Origin: Fidelibacterota bacterium
GTDB lineage: Bacteria > Fidelibacterota > Marinisomatia > Marinisomatales > SCKK01
Assembly: GCA_004124475.1 (NCBI GenBank)
Contig: SCKK01000009.1
Location: 1-64,000, forward strand
Direction of reading: 5' to 3'
DNA: 64,000 nucleotides
The notes under the pieces were generated by a model. The model saw only the letters and a program-made list of their open reading frames with translations, was not told the DNA's origin and did no database searches. Each line of letters begins with the position of its first letter. Position 1 is the stretch's first letter. The translations under genes were made by a program, and so were the position numbers. This document shows positions 27,575-36,530 of the stretch, in pieces.

Positions 27575-29372
27575 CCTGATTAATTCACCAGCCCAACAAT
27601 TTGATTCAAATTTACATTTTTTAGTCATATTGGCAGGAATAAATGACCTGTTACAGTTTGAGTTGTAGCGGTTGTAACAATTCAAGCCTCTATACAGGTA
27701 TAAACAATATGATTTTGGTGTCTATTTCCATGAGGAATGAGGCAAAATATTTGTTCTGAGCACACCTCTCTCCTTCAGTAGATAATCACCGTGTTGATTT
27801 TTCGAATAACCGGATTGTGGAAGAAATCCTGTCAGCATAATAAAACAGGTGAAACAGGGTGGCTATTTGACTGATAGAGATATTTTAGTATATCCAGACA
27901 CTTTTTCAGTAGACGCTTCAAGGGATAGGCAGTGGGTAAATGTATCTTTATTTTGGTCTTCATCTCCACAACCCTGGCACCAATCTTCAATAGTTTCAGA
28001 CGAAGAGTATCCAAGGTAGCATTCGCAAGTTCCGTCCCTTTCAACAGTTGAGTCCTCAGAGCATGTAAAAGGACATACGCCGCAGAATGAAGAAATAGAC
28101 GGAATTGATTGGCTTTGAAACTGTGACAGGATGTGCGATCACTTTTCGTGTAGGTTTTATGATCTTTGATACGCAGTTCCATACTTCCCCGTCCGCAATA
28201 AATCATCTCATACAGTGCCTTGGTTTTTGCATAGACCATATCCGTACTGATAAACCGAACATTCAACCCATAGTCGCTCATCTCTACCTTTACCACAACC
28301 TTTCTGGCGTGAGACCAACTGCCAGCCTGATAGTAAAAAGAATGATACAGTTTCACTTTAGCTTGACGGTGATCATATAATTTTTTGGCGCTGTTAATGG
28401 TGGTCTGTGCTTGATTAAGCAGTTTTTTGTTGCTGGTGAGTCCAGCTATGGAATACATATTTTCCTGAGTCGCAATATAATCAAACACCTCCGGCGATGA
28501 AAAGTGACCATCTCCCCGAAATACAATGATGGTGTTTTCCCAGTGTGTACGGATTCGCTCCACGATAGACTTGAGATATCCCACTGTTTCTTTTCCACTG
28601 GAACGCTTCCCGGGACGTAATATGGCTGTAATGAAGTTTCCACTCATCCCCTCATAGACATGCAGAGGCATATAACAGGTCTCGTGATAATAACTGTTGA
28701 ATAAAGCCATCTGCTGATGTCCGTGAACTACATGATGCGTATCATCAAAATCGAGAACGATTACTTCAGGTTCCTCATCATATGAAGCAATAAAATGATC
28801 CATAAAGACATCCTTCATCTTTTCCAGTTCCGAATCAGTAATCCGGTTCTCCAAACGACTGATAGTCGGTTGTGATGCTAAATCATCCCCCTGAATGGGT
28901 AGATGCCCTACAGCCATCTTTATCGCAGGGTCTTTTCGTAAACTGTCACTGTCATTGGCATCCTCATATCCGCAGGAAATCTGATATACACGCTGTGCCA
29001 ATATCTCCTCTGTGGAATGATCAATCGAATACGTTCGACGCGTATCATCAATACAGGATGAAAGAGACTTGATTATACCACAATTCCTTTCTATTTCACT
29101 TAATATAAGTACACCTGCATCACTGGTCATACTTCCGCCGTTAAAATCAAGGTCAACCTTTTTCCCACACACAGGAGATGTATTCATAGGCGTTGAGATA
29201 AGTTCTGAATTCGGTGAGGAAAATAGTTGGTGTTTGTCATTATGGCAGTCTAAATTTTGCTCGAATGTTTGCATGGGTTCTCCTGGCTATCTTGGGTTTT
29301 TAATTACCTTAATATAAGATAGTTACGGGGAACTCTGCGAACATTTATTGGGTTACTGATGAATTATTCAGG
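27575..29372 (-). mobile_element. IS1380-family insertion sequence with 4-bp target duplication
   Basis: The ends are inverted repeats: left CCTGATTAATTCA (from 27575) and right TGAATTATTCAGG (to 29372). TTAG flanks both sides (27571-27574 and 29373-29376), the 4-bp duplication expected for this family. The 1.8-kb length and single transposase gene are normal. It inserted two bases beyond the end of the MITE and separates the sigma-54 activator from pilC. Confidence 0.85.
27832..29274 (-). CDS. IS1380-family transposase
   Basis: 480 residues, intact. The N-terminal part VDLDFNGGSMTSDAGVLILSEIE and SCIDDTRRTYSIDHSTEEILAQR, and VIVLDFDDTHHVVHGHQQ with its Asp residues, are the usual IS1380 signatures; the C-terminus carries the YEMIYCGRGSMELRIKDHK segment with the catalytic Glu. 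It lies about 260 bp inside the left end and 98 bp inside the right end of the element. It may be functional. Confidence 0.88.
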   Translation of the reverse strand: MQTFEQNLDCHNDKHQLFSSPNSELISTPMNTSPVCGKKVDLDFNGGSMTSDAGVLILSEIERNCGIIKSLSSCIDDTRRTYSIDHSTEEILAQRVYQISCGYEDANDSDSLRKDPAIKMAVGHLPIQGDDLASQPTISRLENRITDSELEKMKDVFMDHFIASYDEEPEVIVLDFDDTHHVVHGHQQMALFNSYYHETCYMPLHVYEGMSGNFITAILRPGKRSSGKETVGYLKSIVERIRTHWENTIIVFRGDGHFSSPEVFDYIATQENMYSIAGLTSNKKLLNQAQTTINSAKKLYDHRQAKVKLYHSFYYQAGSWSHARKVVVKVEMSDYGLNVRFISTDMVYAKTKALYEMIYCGRGSMELRIKDHKTYTKSDRTSCHSFKANQFRLFLHSAAYVLLHALRTQLLKGTELANATLDTLRLKLLKIGARVVEMKTKIKIHLPTAYPLKRLLKKCLDILKYLYQSNSHPVSPVLLC

Positions 29373-29384
29373 TTAGAAAGAGAA

Positions 29385-30809
29385 TCACGAATTTCTCTCA
29401 TCATCCAATTCATACTTCTTAATTTTCCGGTACAATGCTGTTCTCGATATTTCAAGGGAATTGGCTGCTTTACTGATATTGCCTTCAACTATTTTTAGAG
29501 CATCCTGTATAGCCATCTTTTCTGTATACCATAGAGGTGCTATACCATCTTCTTGCAAGGATCCTTCGTCAGAAGGACCCTGTGGGGAAAATCCAGACGA
29601 TTCTTTTTTCTTAGGAATTACATCAGATGATTGTATAACACCACGAAGCATTTTCTTATTTAGAACTGAAGCGTCTGAATTGAACAACATACGAGTTAAT
29701 AAATTCTCCAATTCCCTGACATTTCCTGACAATTCAAGTTGCTTAAGTTCTTCGATCAAAGTCCAATCGATAAATCGAGATGACTTTCGATCCTTTCCTG
29801 TAAGTTTTCCGAGAACATGCAGAGTGAGAAGCAAAATATCCTCACTTCTATTTCTTAATGGTGATAAATTAATAGGAATAACGTTAAGTCTATAAAGAAG
29901 ATCAGATCTGAATTTTCTTTCGGAAATAAGCTCTTGGAGATTCTGATTCGTGGCTGAAATCAACCTAACGTCAATTTTCTTGTATGTGGTACTCCCCAAG
30001 CGTTCAATGATATGATCCTCTAATACACGTAACAATTTTGCTTGAAGGCTAACCGGCATATCCCCGATTTCATCTAAGAACAGGTTTCCCTTGTCTGCCA
30101 GTTCAAATTTCCCTGGTTTGGGTTTATCCGCTCCTGTGAACGCCCCTTTTTCGAATCCGAATAACTCACTCTCCAACAAATTTTCGGGTATTGCTGCACA
30201 GTTCAGGGAAATAAACCGGTGATTTTTTCTGAAAGAAAGTTCGTGAATGGTTCTTGCGACCAATTCCTTCCCGCTACCACTCTCCCCAAAAATCAAAACC
30301 GTGAAATCCGTCTGAGCAACCTTAATGATTTGCTTATATATTTCCAGCATGCCTATCGAATTCCCAATAAAAGGACCTAATCCATTTGGCCTTAAATGGT
30401 GTTTTGTTTTTTCAGGCATACTAGCCATAAGATCTTCAAAGAGTTTTAACTGTTTCAAAAGGTTTCCCACTTTCTTTGGAATCTCTTTATACCAAACAAT
30501 CGAGAAAAGAAGCTGCATACTAATACTTATTTGACAGTCAATTTTAGAATCAGATGTAAATATGATCAAAGGAATCTGTTTTCTTAACTTGTATAATCTC
30601 CTGTGAAAATCGGAATAGTTTCTTTTAATTAAACTCCAATCCATCCAGATGGCAGAATAATTGTCTATGGCAACATAGCTTAATGTGGAGATCCAGTCAT
30701 AAACTACTAAAATATCTTTTGACGTATCTTTAACACCAGCTTGCAGCTCATTTAAAAGAAGCTTTTTGCCTTCTTTATTGGAAGAATCTACGCCTATTAA
30801 AAATTTCAT
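29385..30809 (-). CDS. pilR: Sigma-54-dependent transcriptional activator (PilR-like)
   Basis: 474 residues. Residues 1-125 look like a diverged receiver: a D57 in AIWMDWS could be a phosphorylation site, but the acidic pocket is poor. The AAA+ domain carries Walker A GESGSGKE (175-182), the sigma-54 contact loop GAFTGA (222-227) and Walker B LFLDEIGD (243-250). A Fis-type helix-turn-helix ends it (VEGNISKAANSLEISRTALYRKIKKY). It opens sigma-54 promoters by ATP hydrolysis. The pilin promoter at 9128 is a likely target. It starts 7 bp after pilB ends. No PilS-like kinase is visible in the window. Confidence 0.85.
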   Translation of the reverse strand: MKFLIGVDSSNKEGKKLLLNELQAGVKDTSKDILVVYDWISTLSYVAIDNYSAIWMDWSLIKRNYSDFHRRLYKLRKQIPLIIFTSDSKIDCQISISMQLLFSIVWYKEIPKKVGNLLKQLKLFEDLMASMPEKTKHHLRPNGLGPFIGNSIGMLEIYKQIIKVAQTDFTVLIFGESGSGKELVARTIHELSFRKNHRFISLNCAAIPENLLESELFGFEKGAFTGADKPKPGKFELADKGNLFLDEIGDMPVSLQAKLLRVLEDHIIERLGSTTYKKIDVRLISATNQNLQELISERKFRSDLLYRLNVIPINLSPLRNRSEDILLLTLHVLGKLTGKDRKSSRFIDWTLIEELKQLELSGNVRELENLLTRMLFNSDASVLNKKMLRGVIQSSDVIPKKKESSGFSPQGPSDEGSLQEDGIAPLWYTEKMAIQDALKIVEGNISKAANSLEISRTALYRKIKKYELDDERNS

Positions 30810-30816
30810 AAATTTT

Positions 30817-32478
30817 TCAATCTATCGTTATCCTGACCATTTCATCTACAGATGTTCTACCGGAAACCACATAATCAAGTGCTGCTTCTTTCAAAGTAGT
30901 CATACCGTTTTTGACAGCAATTTCTTTTATATCATTGACGGTAGAGTGTTTGTTGACCAACTCAACAATATCATCATTAGGTAATAATAGCTCATAAACT
31001 CCAGCTCGTCCGAAATAACCGGAATTTTTACAATGAATACATCCAACAGGAGAAAATAAAGTTCCGGAAAATTCTCCGTCGATTCTCAGTGAATTTAATA
31101 CACTTTCATTCGGTTCTATTTCTACTTTACAGCGAGGACAAAGCAAACGAATTAAACGTTGAGCCAGGATTGCACGAACCGTAGAACTTACAAGGTAAGC
31201 ATCTAATCCCATGTCAAGCATTCTGGTAAAACTTGAAGCGGCATCATTCGTATGGATAGTACTAAACACTAAGTGTCCCGTTAAGGCAGCTCGAATGGCA
31301 AGTTCTATGGTATCTACATCTCTCATCTCACCCACCATTATAATGTCCGGGTCTTGGCGCATCATTGATCGTAAAGCCGTGGAAAACGAAAGACCTGCTT
31401 TTTCATTTACTTGTCCTTGAACAATATTACCCAACTTATACTCGATAGGATCCTCAATGGTCATAATATTGACTTCTACTGTATTGATAATATTCAATGT
31501 TGCGTACAAAGTTGTTGTTTTTCCGCTTCCGGTTGGACCCGAAACAAGGACGATTCCATTGGGATAATGGATGACTTTTCGCCATATTTCCAATGTCTTT
31601 TCCGCAAATCCCAATTTATATAACTCTATCTTACTTTTTCTCTCGTCTAAAATACGTAAAACAGCTTTTTCACCATGGGATGCTGGAAAAGTTGAGGCAC
31701 GCATATCTACTTTAACTTTCCCATTTTCATAACTGAATCGTCCATCTTGTGGCCTTCGAGTTTCAGCAATATCCATATCGGCAAGAATTTTTACACGGGA
31801 AATCAGAGGTGCGGTAGATGATTTCGGTATTGTATAATATTGTTGTAATACTCCATCCACTCGAAACCGTATTCGCAGATCATGTTCGCGAGGTTCTATG
31901 TGAATATCACTGGCACCAATCTTTATTGCCTCGTCAAAAAGCATATTAACTGCAGAAATTATTTCAGTATCTTCTGCTATTTCTTTGGATATCACCCGGG
32001 CTTCAGGTTTCCCCCCTTTATCTTTGATGGATTTTTCATATTTTGCTGCACCATAAAAGAGATCAATTGCTTGCTCGATGTCATACTCTGTTGCTAAAAC
32101 CAGGTCGATATCTTTCCCAGTTTTCTGGTTTAAATTGTCGATTACTTCAACACTATATGGATCGGATATGGCAACGGTGAGTGAATTACCAATAATAAAC
32201 AGCGGCATTATTTTCTTTTCTTTCGCAAATTTTTCGTCAACCAAACTGAGCGCTTCTTTTTGGACTTCATACCTCAGAAGACGTAAATATGGAATCTCCA
32301 TTTGACCACTTAAGGACTCCATGAGTTCATCTTCCGTAAGAAGACCCATAGCCACAACCGCTCTACCCAAATAAGTATCGTGCATACGACCATATTGTAG
32401 AGCATCTTCTAACTGTTTCTGATCAATTTTCCCAGAATCAATTAGAATTTCACCAAGTCTCTTTTTTTGAGTAGCCAC
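30817..32478 (-). CDS. pilB: Type IV pilus extension ATPase PilB
   Basis: 553 residues. An N-terminal MshEN/GspE_N domain (about 1-140) precedes the T2SSE ATPase: Walker A GPTGSGKTT (314-322), Asp box IEDPIEY (341-347), Walker B IIMVGEMRD (379-387), and His boxes around STIHT. Four cysteines (C447, C450, C480, C483) form the zinc site found in PilB and GspE. It drives pilus extension. It follows prepilin peptidase by 12 bp in the same transcript. Confidence 0.93.
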   Translation of the reverse strand: MATQKKRLGEILIDSGKIDQKQLEDALQYGRMHDTYLGRAVVAMGLLTEDELMESLSGQMEIPYLRLLRYEVQKEALSLVDEKFAKEKKIMPLFIIGNSLTVAISDPYSVEVIDNLNQKTGKDIDLVLATEYDIEQAIDLFYGAAKYEKSIKDKGGKPEARVISKEIAEDTEIISAVNMLFDEAIKIGASDIHIEPREHDLRIRFRVDGVLQQYYTIPKSSTAPLISRVKILADMDIAETRRPQDGRFSYENGKVKVDMRASTFPASHGEKAVLRILDERKSKIELYKLGFAEKTLEIWRKVIHYPNGIVLVSGPTGSGKTTTLYATLNIINTVEVNIMTIEDPIEYKLGNIVQGQVNEKAGLSFSTALRSMMRQDPDIIMVGEMRDVDTIELAIRAALTGHLVFSTIHTNDAASSFTRMLDMGLDAYLVSSTVRAILAQRLIRLLCPRCKVEIEPNESVLNSLRIDGEFSGTLFSPVGCIHCKNSGYFGRAGVYELLLPNDDIVELVNKHSTVNDIKEIAVKNGMTTLKEAALDYVVSGRTSVDEMVRITID

Positions 32479-32490
32479 GTTTTTAACCTT

Positions 32491-33270
32491 CTAATTCAAA
32501 AACTTCGAATACCAATCAATGATATTTGACCCCCATAAAATAGATACAAACACCCCTAGGCTCAAAAAAGGACCAAAAGGAATTCTCTGACCCATGGATA
32601 CTTTACCCAAAAGTAAAAATAGAATTAATAAAATTGCCGCCGAAAAAAAAGCGATTGCAGATGCTACCAGTCCTTCCTGCCACCCGAGGATAAGTCCTAT
32701 TAATGCCGCATATTTCACATCACCCATTCCCATACTTTCTTTTTTAAAAATAAATTCACCAAAAAGGCCGATAAATAGAAAACCTAAACCCAATCCTAAA
32801 GCGCCCCAAATGTGGCTCAATATTCCTGAAAAAATACCAGGTCCCTTTAAACTATCCAATATCAGAATATAAGCTGTAGGAATCAGACAAACGAGGAGCA
32901 GTTTATTTGGGATTATCTGGTGATCTAAATCGATAAAAGTTATAATCACTATCAGAGATAATAAGAAAACTGAAACTACAAACTCCCCAGTCAATCCAAA
33001 TCGGTCATACATGAGTATAAAGATCAGAGCTGTTAAAACTTCTACAATTATATACCGATAGGAGATTCTTGTATTACAGGAATTGCATCGACCTCCAAGA
33101 AGTATAAAACTTAACACGGGAATATTTTCCCATGCCTTGATTTGATGATTACATTTTGGACAATGAGAACGTGGAAAAACGATAGATTCTCCACGAGGTA
33201 TCCGGTAAATACAGACATTAAGAAAACTACCTACCATCAATCCAAAACCAATTATAAAGACGAGACCCAT
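32491..33270 (-). CDS. pilD: Prepilin peptidase / N-methyltransferase PilD
   Basis: 259 residues, eight or so membrane helices. The two CxxC pairs (C37-C40 and C62-C65) of the methylase domain are present, and the catalytic aspartates sit in FIDLDHQIIPN (D114/D116) and GMGD (D184). It removes the leader from all the prepilins in this window and methylates the new N-terminus. Placed between the receiver gene and pilB. Confidence 0.92.
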   Translation of the reverse strand: MGLVFIIGFGLMVGSFLNVCIYRIPRGESIVFPRSHCPKCNHQIKAWENIPVLSFILLGGRCNSCNTRISYRYIIVEVLTALIFILMYDRFGLTGEFVVSVFLLSLIVIITFIDLDHQIIPNKLLLVCLIPTAYILILDSLKGPGIFSGILSHIWGALGLGLGFLFIGLFGEFIFKKESMGMGDVKYAALIGLILGWQEGLVASAIAFFSAAILLILFLLLGKVSMGQRIPFGPFLSLGVFVSILWGSNIIDWYSKFLN

Positions 33271-33595
33271 TGATAGAGTCCTATAGCTCAGTTCTAAATA
33301 CTGACTGATCCGTCAGTTGACGGATGATCATTATGAGGAGTTAAGACGTGAAACATAATGCGCCTGCCCTGTAGCGAAGCGTATCGGGGTGATCCGTAAT
33401 TAGTGCCTGTCCCGCCAGTCTGCCCCACTCCGTGGGTGGCTGGCAGGCGGAGTGGGCAGGGCAGGCATTCTTCATTCTTAATTCTGCATTCTTCATTCTA
33501 TTTCCCTTCGCCCTTACTCTGTGGAATTCCTAATCCCGAAACTTCGGGATATTCCACAGGGTAAACCTTAGCCTAAGTTATACAAATCCTCTATC
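33271..33595. repeat. Intergenic palindromes inside the pilus operon
   Basis: No gene. ATCCGTCAGTTGACGGAT at 33308-33325 is a near-perfect palindrome. TGCCCTGTAGCGAAGCG and GGCTGGCAGGCGGAGTGG segments follow. At 33519-33559 CTGTGGAAT and ATTCCACAG enclose ATCCCGAA-AC-TTCGGGAT, a nested hairpin. These could act as a terminator or attenuator between the receiver gene and pilD, or simply be mobile palindromes. Confidence 0.45.
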
Positions 33596-33964
33596 TTACG
33601 CCAATATAGCATTGATTTTTTCTACCAATGTCTTCGGATTTACCGGTTTGGTAATATACATATCAGAGCCACTAATTTTACCAAGTTCTTTATCTTTATC
33701 AGTATCTTTTGCAGATACAATAATTATGGGAATATGTTTGTATTTATCATCAAATTTCAGTAAACGACATACCTGAAACCCATTTAACTTGGGTAACATT
33801 AAATCAAGGATAATCAAATCTGGCATTTCTTTTCTGGCGGAAATTATACCACTAAATCCATCATTGGCTGTTATTGTTTCAAAATCATTCTTGTCCAGAA
33901 ACCGTTTTATTGGTTCAATAAAAAATTCCTCATCATCTACTATCAGTATTTTCTTTTTTGCCAT
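33596..33964 (-). CDS. Single-domain response regulator (CheY/PilG-like)
   Basis: The open frame reaches 34102, but the first 46 residues come from a GC palindrome; the ATG at 33964 follows AAAAAGGATTAAGA and gives MAKKKILIVDDEEFF, a standard receiver start (122 residues). The phosphoacceptor is in DLIILDLMLPK and the conserved Lys in YITKPVN. No output domain. Such CheY-like proteins control pilus motors in twitching bacteria. It lies between pilT2 and pilD. Confidence 0.85.
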   Translation of the reverse strand: MAKKKILIVDDEEFFIEPIKRFLDKNDFETITANDGFSGIISARKEMPDLIILDLMLPKLNGFQVCRLLKFDDKYKHIPIIIVSAKDTDKDKELGKISGSDMYITKPVNPKTLVEKINAILA

Positions 33965-33987
33965 TCTTAATCCTTTTTCAAGTTTCT

Positions 33988-34037
33988 CCCGACCCCCCCG
34001 ACCCCCCCGACAAGTCGGGGTCGGGGGGGTCGGGGGG
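33988..34037. repeat. G/C-run palindrome, about 50 bp
   Basis: The sequence has CCCGACCCCCCCGACC-type blocks on the left and GGTCGGGGGGGTCGGG blocks on the right around GACAAGTC. The arms can pair along their length, giving a very stable hairpin between pilT2 and the receiver gene. A shorter version is at 38779-38812. Confidence 0.6.
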
Positions 34038-34105
34038 ACAAGTTTCTTGCAGAGTCTCCAACGGAGTCGGTGACCTGTCCGTAGGACACTGTGTGCGGAC
34101 AAGAT

Positions 34106-35209
34106 TTATTCTTCAAAGGACAATTCAATCTTTTGAGTAAAAATCTGTTCTTCTTTCGACCTGATTTCCAATTTTAAATCAGTCGGTCTGTCCGAACATC
34201 GTATCGCTGTCTCCTGATCAATTATTCCCTCTTTAAAAAGTTTATATAAAGACTGGTCAAATAACTGCATTCCCTCGACAGTTGAGGATTCAATAGTATG
34301 TCGTAACAGTTCGATTTCACCCTTATGTATCAAATCTCTTACTCGTGCGGAAGCGAGTAAAATTTCAAGAGCAGCGATTCTCTTTCCATCCATTGTAGGT
34401 ACCAATCGTTGTGCGATTACTGCACGAAGATTTTGACTTAATTGAAGTTTTATCATTTCATGCTGAGATGATTCATAAAAACTCATAATTCTTTCAATCG
34501 TCTGATAAGCATTATTGGCATGCAAGGTACTCAGGACAAGATGCCCAGTTTCAGAAAAACCTAAGGCAGCACTCATGGTAATCTGATCTCTAATCTCCCC
34601 AATCAATAACATTGATGGCGCTTCTCGTAGTGCGCTCCTTAAAGCTGCATGGAAAGTCTTGGTATCCTCTCCAATTTCCCGTTGATTAACAATTCCCTTT
34701 TTATGGTTGTGTAAGAACTCAACAGGATCTTCCAATGTTAAAATATGACCTGAAATAGATGAGTTACGATGATCCACCATTGCAGCCAAGGTGGTTGATT
34801 TACCTGATCCGGTGGCGCCAACAACCAATACCAATCCTATCTCATTTAACGCTAAATCCCCGAGTATCTGTGGCAGATTCAAATCTTCTAATGTTTGAAT
34901 ATTTGAAAGAATTCTCCGAATTACAAATGCATCGGAATTTCTTTGCCTGAAAAAATTGACTCTAAAACGACCCACACCTGGGAGACTGTACGTAAAATCA
35001 AGTTCATATTCCTCCATGAAGATTTTTAATTGCTTTTTGGTCAACAAGTTCTCCTTTAAACCTTTGATAATTTCTGGTGTAATCTTTTCCTTTTCCAGGG
35101 GGAGTATGTTTCCAGAAATCTTTAACATGGGATATGTTCCAATACTTATGAACAAGTCAGAAGCATCAGCTTCTATCATAACGTTTAGTAGGTCTTTAAT
35201 TGTATACAT
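34106..35209 (-). CDS. pilU: PilT/PilU-like retraction ATPase
   Basis: The ATG at 35209 starts MYTIKDLLNVMIEADASDLF, the typical PilT beginning; an upstream TTG at 35254 is less likely. About 367 residues with Walker A GATGSGKST (131-139), Asp box LEDPVEF, Walker B MLLIGEIRD and the C-terminal GEIELLRHTIES region. It differs from the second PilT next to it, as PilU does from PilT. Both are expected to power pilus retraction. Confidence 0.82.
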   Translation of the reverse strand: MYTIKDLLNVMIEADASDLFISIGTYPMLKISGNILPLEKEKITPEIIKGLKENLLTKKQLKIFMEEYELDFTYSLPGVGRFRVNFFRQRNSDAFVIRRILSNIQTLEDLNLPQILGDLALNEIGLVLVVGATGSGKSTTLAAMVDHRNSSISGHILTLEDPVEFLHNHKKGIVNQREIGEDTKTFHAALRSALREAPSMLLIGEIRDQITMSAALGFSETGHLVLSTLHANNAYQTIERIMSFYESSQHEMIKLQLSQNLRAVIAQRLVPTMDGKRIAALEILLASARVRDLIHKGEIELLRHTIESSTVEGMQLFDQSLYKLFKEGIIDQETAIRCSDRPTDLKLEIRSKEEQIFTQKIELSFEE

Positions 35210-35467
35210 TGTTAATCGTCTTGTAATTTCTTCACCGGAGTTCCTTGGGAACAATTTTTACCGACGGTATTCGTGATGCGTGATAATTGGTAACTGGTAA
35301 CTGGTTATTGGTACTACCACTCCACCTCTCACTACTCTACCACTCACCAGTTACCACTCACTACTCAACATTTCCTCAGCCTTTACCTTAATCTCAGCCT
35401 TTTTCCGAGGATCCTTTGGATAATTAATTCGCTCCAAAAGAGACCCTCTAGGTTGTAGCTATGTTCT

Positions 35468-36523
35468 TTAATTGAATTTTTTCATGAATTCATCGGGATT
35501 TGGTACGGCAGACAAAGCCTCGTCTTTCTCTATTAATCCTTGATCGTAGATTTTCATCAACGATTGTTCCATAGTGACCATTCCGATATTACTACTCGTT
35601 TGAAGAATAGAAGGCAATTGAAAAGTCTTATTCTCACGAATAAGATTCGAAACAGCTGGGGTTCCGATCATAATTTCAAATACCGCTATTCTGCCTCCAC
35701 CTTTTTTCTTTAAAAGGTTTTGAGAGACCACCCCTATAATCGATTCACTTAGCATCACCCGGATTTGACTCTGCCTCTCTGCAGGAAATTGATCTATAAT
35801 ACGGTCTACTGTTTTTGTGGCATTTACGGTGTGTAAAGTGCCAAATACAAGATGTCCCGTCTCAGCTGCTGTGATTGCTAAAGCGGTTGTTTCCAAATCC
35901 CGCATCTCACCTACCACAATCACATCCGGGTCTTCCCTGAGTGCACTTCTCAATGCCCTGGCAAAAGAATGTGTATTGGTACCAACTTCTCGATGGTTAA
36001 TCAAAGATTTTTTACTCATATGGATGAACTCAACCGGGTCTTCAATCGTGATAATATGTCTTCGCTGGTGGCTGTTGATATAGTCAATAATTGTGTTTAA
36101 GGTGGTGGATTTCCCACTTCCGGTTGGACCTGTAACCAGAATCAATCCTTTTTCACGCATAGCGAGATCTTTTAAAACCTCAGGTAAACCCAATTCTTCA
36201 AAAGTAAAAGAACGTTCGGAAATGGCTCTCAATACTGCTGTATCCCCATGTAACCCTTTGAATACATTGACACGAAACCTACCAATTCCATGGAAATCAC
36301 AGGAAAAATCAATCTCAAATTCCTCTTCGTATACCCGTCGCTGTTCATCATTCATGATATCATACACCATAATATGTACTTCTTCAGGTTGCAATGGATT
36401 GAGTTTTGCCCGGTGAATCTCACCATTTATACGCACAATAGGTGGAGAATAAGGACTCAGATGAAGGTCTGAAGCATCTTCTCCACGCATAAAATTCAAT
36501 AACTCATGTATTTCCACAATCAT
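35468..36523 (-). CDS. pilT: Type IV pilus retraction ATPase PilT
   Basis: 351 residues. MIVEIHELLNFMRGEDASDLHLS is the usual PilT N-terminus; Walker A GPTGSGKST (132-140), Asp box IEDPVEF, Walker B VIVVGEMRD (201-209) and His box TLHTVNATKT all agree. It is 8 bp upstream-adjacent to pilQ. The 258-bp gap to the next PilT-like gene is filled with ACTGGTAACTGG-type low-complexity repeats and no gene. Confidence 0.93.
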   Translation of the reverse strand: MIVEIHELLNFMRGEDASDLHLSPYSPPIVRINGEIHRAKLNPLQPEEVHIMVYDIMNDEQRRVYEEEFEIDFSCDFHGIGRFRVNVFKGLHGDTAVLRAISERSFTFEELGLPEVLKDLAMREKGLILVTGPTGSGKSTTLNTIIDYINSHQRRHIITIEDPVEFIHMSKKSLINHREVGTNTHSFARALRSALREDPDVIVVGEMRDLETTALAITAAETGHLVFGTLHTVNATKTVDRIIDQFPAERQSQIRVMLSESIIGVVSQNLLKKKGGGRIAVFEIMIGTPAVSNLIRENKTFQLPSILQTSSNIGMVTMEQSLMKIYDQGLIEKDEALSAVPNPDEFMKKFN

Positions 36524-36530
36524 ACTCAGT

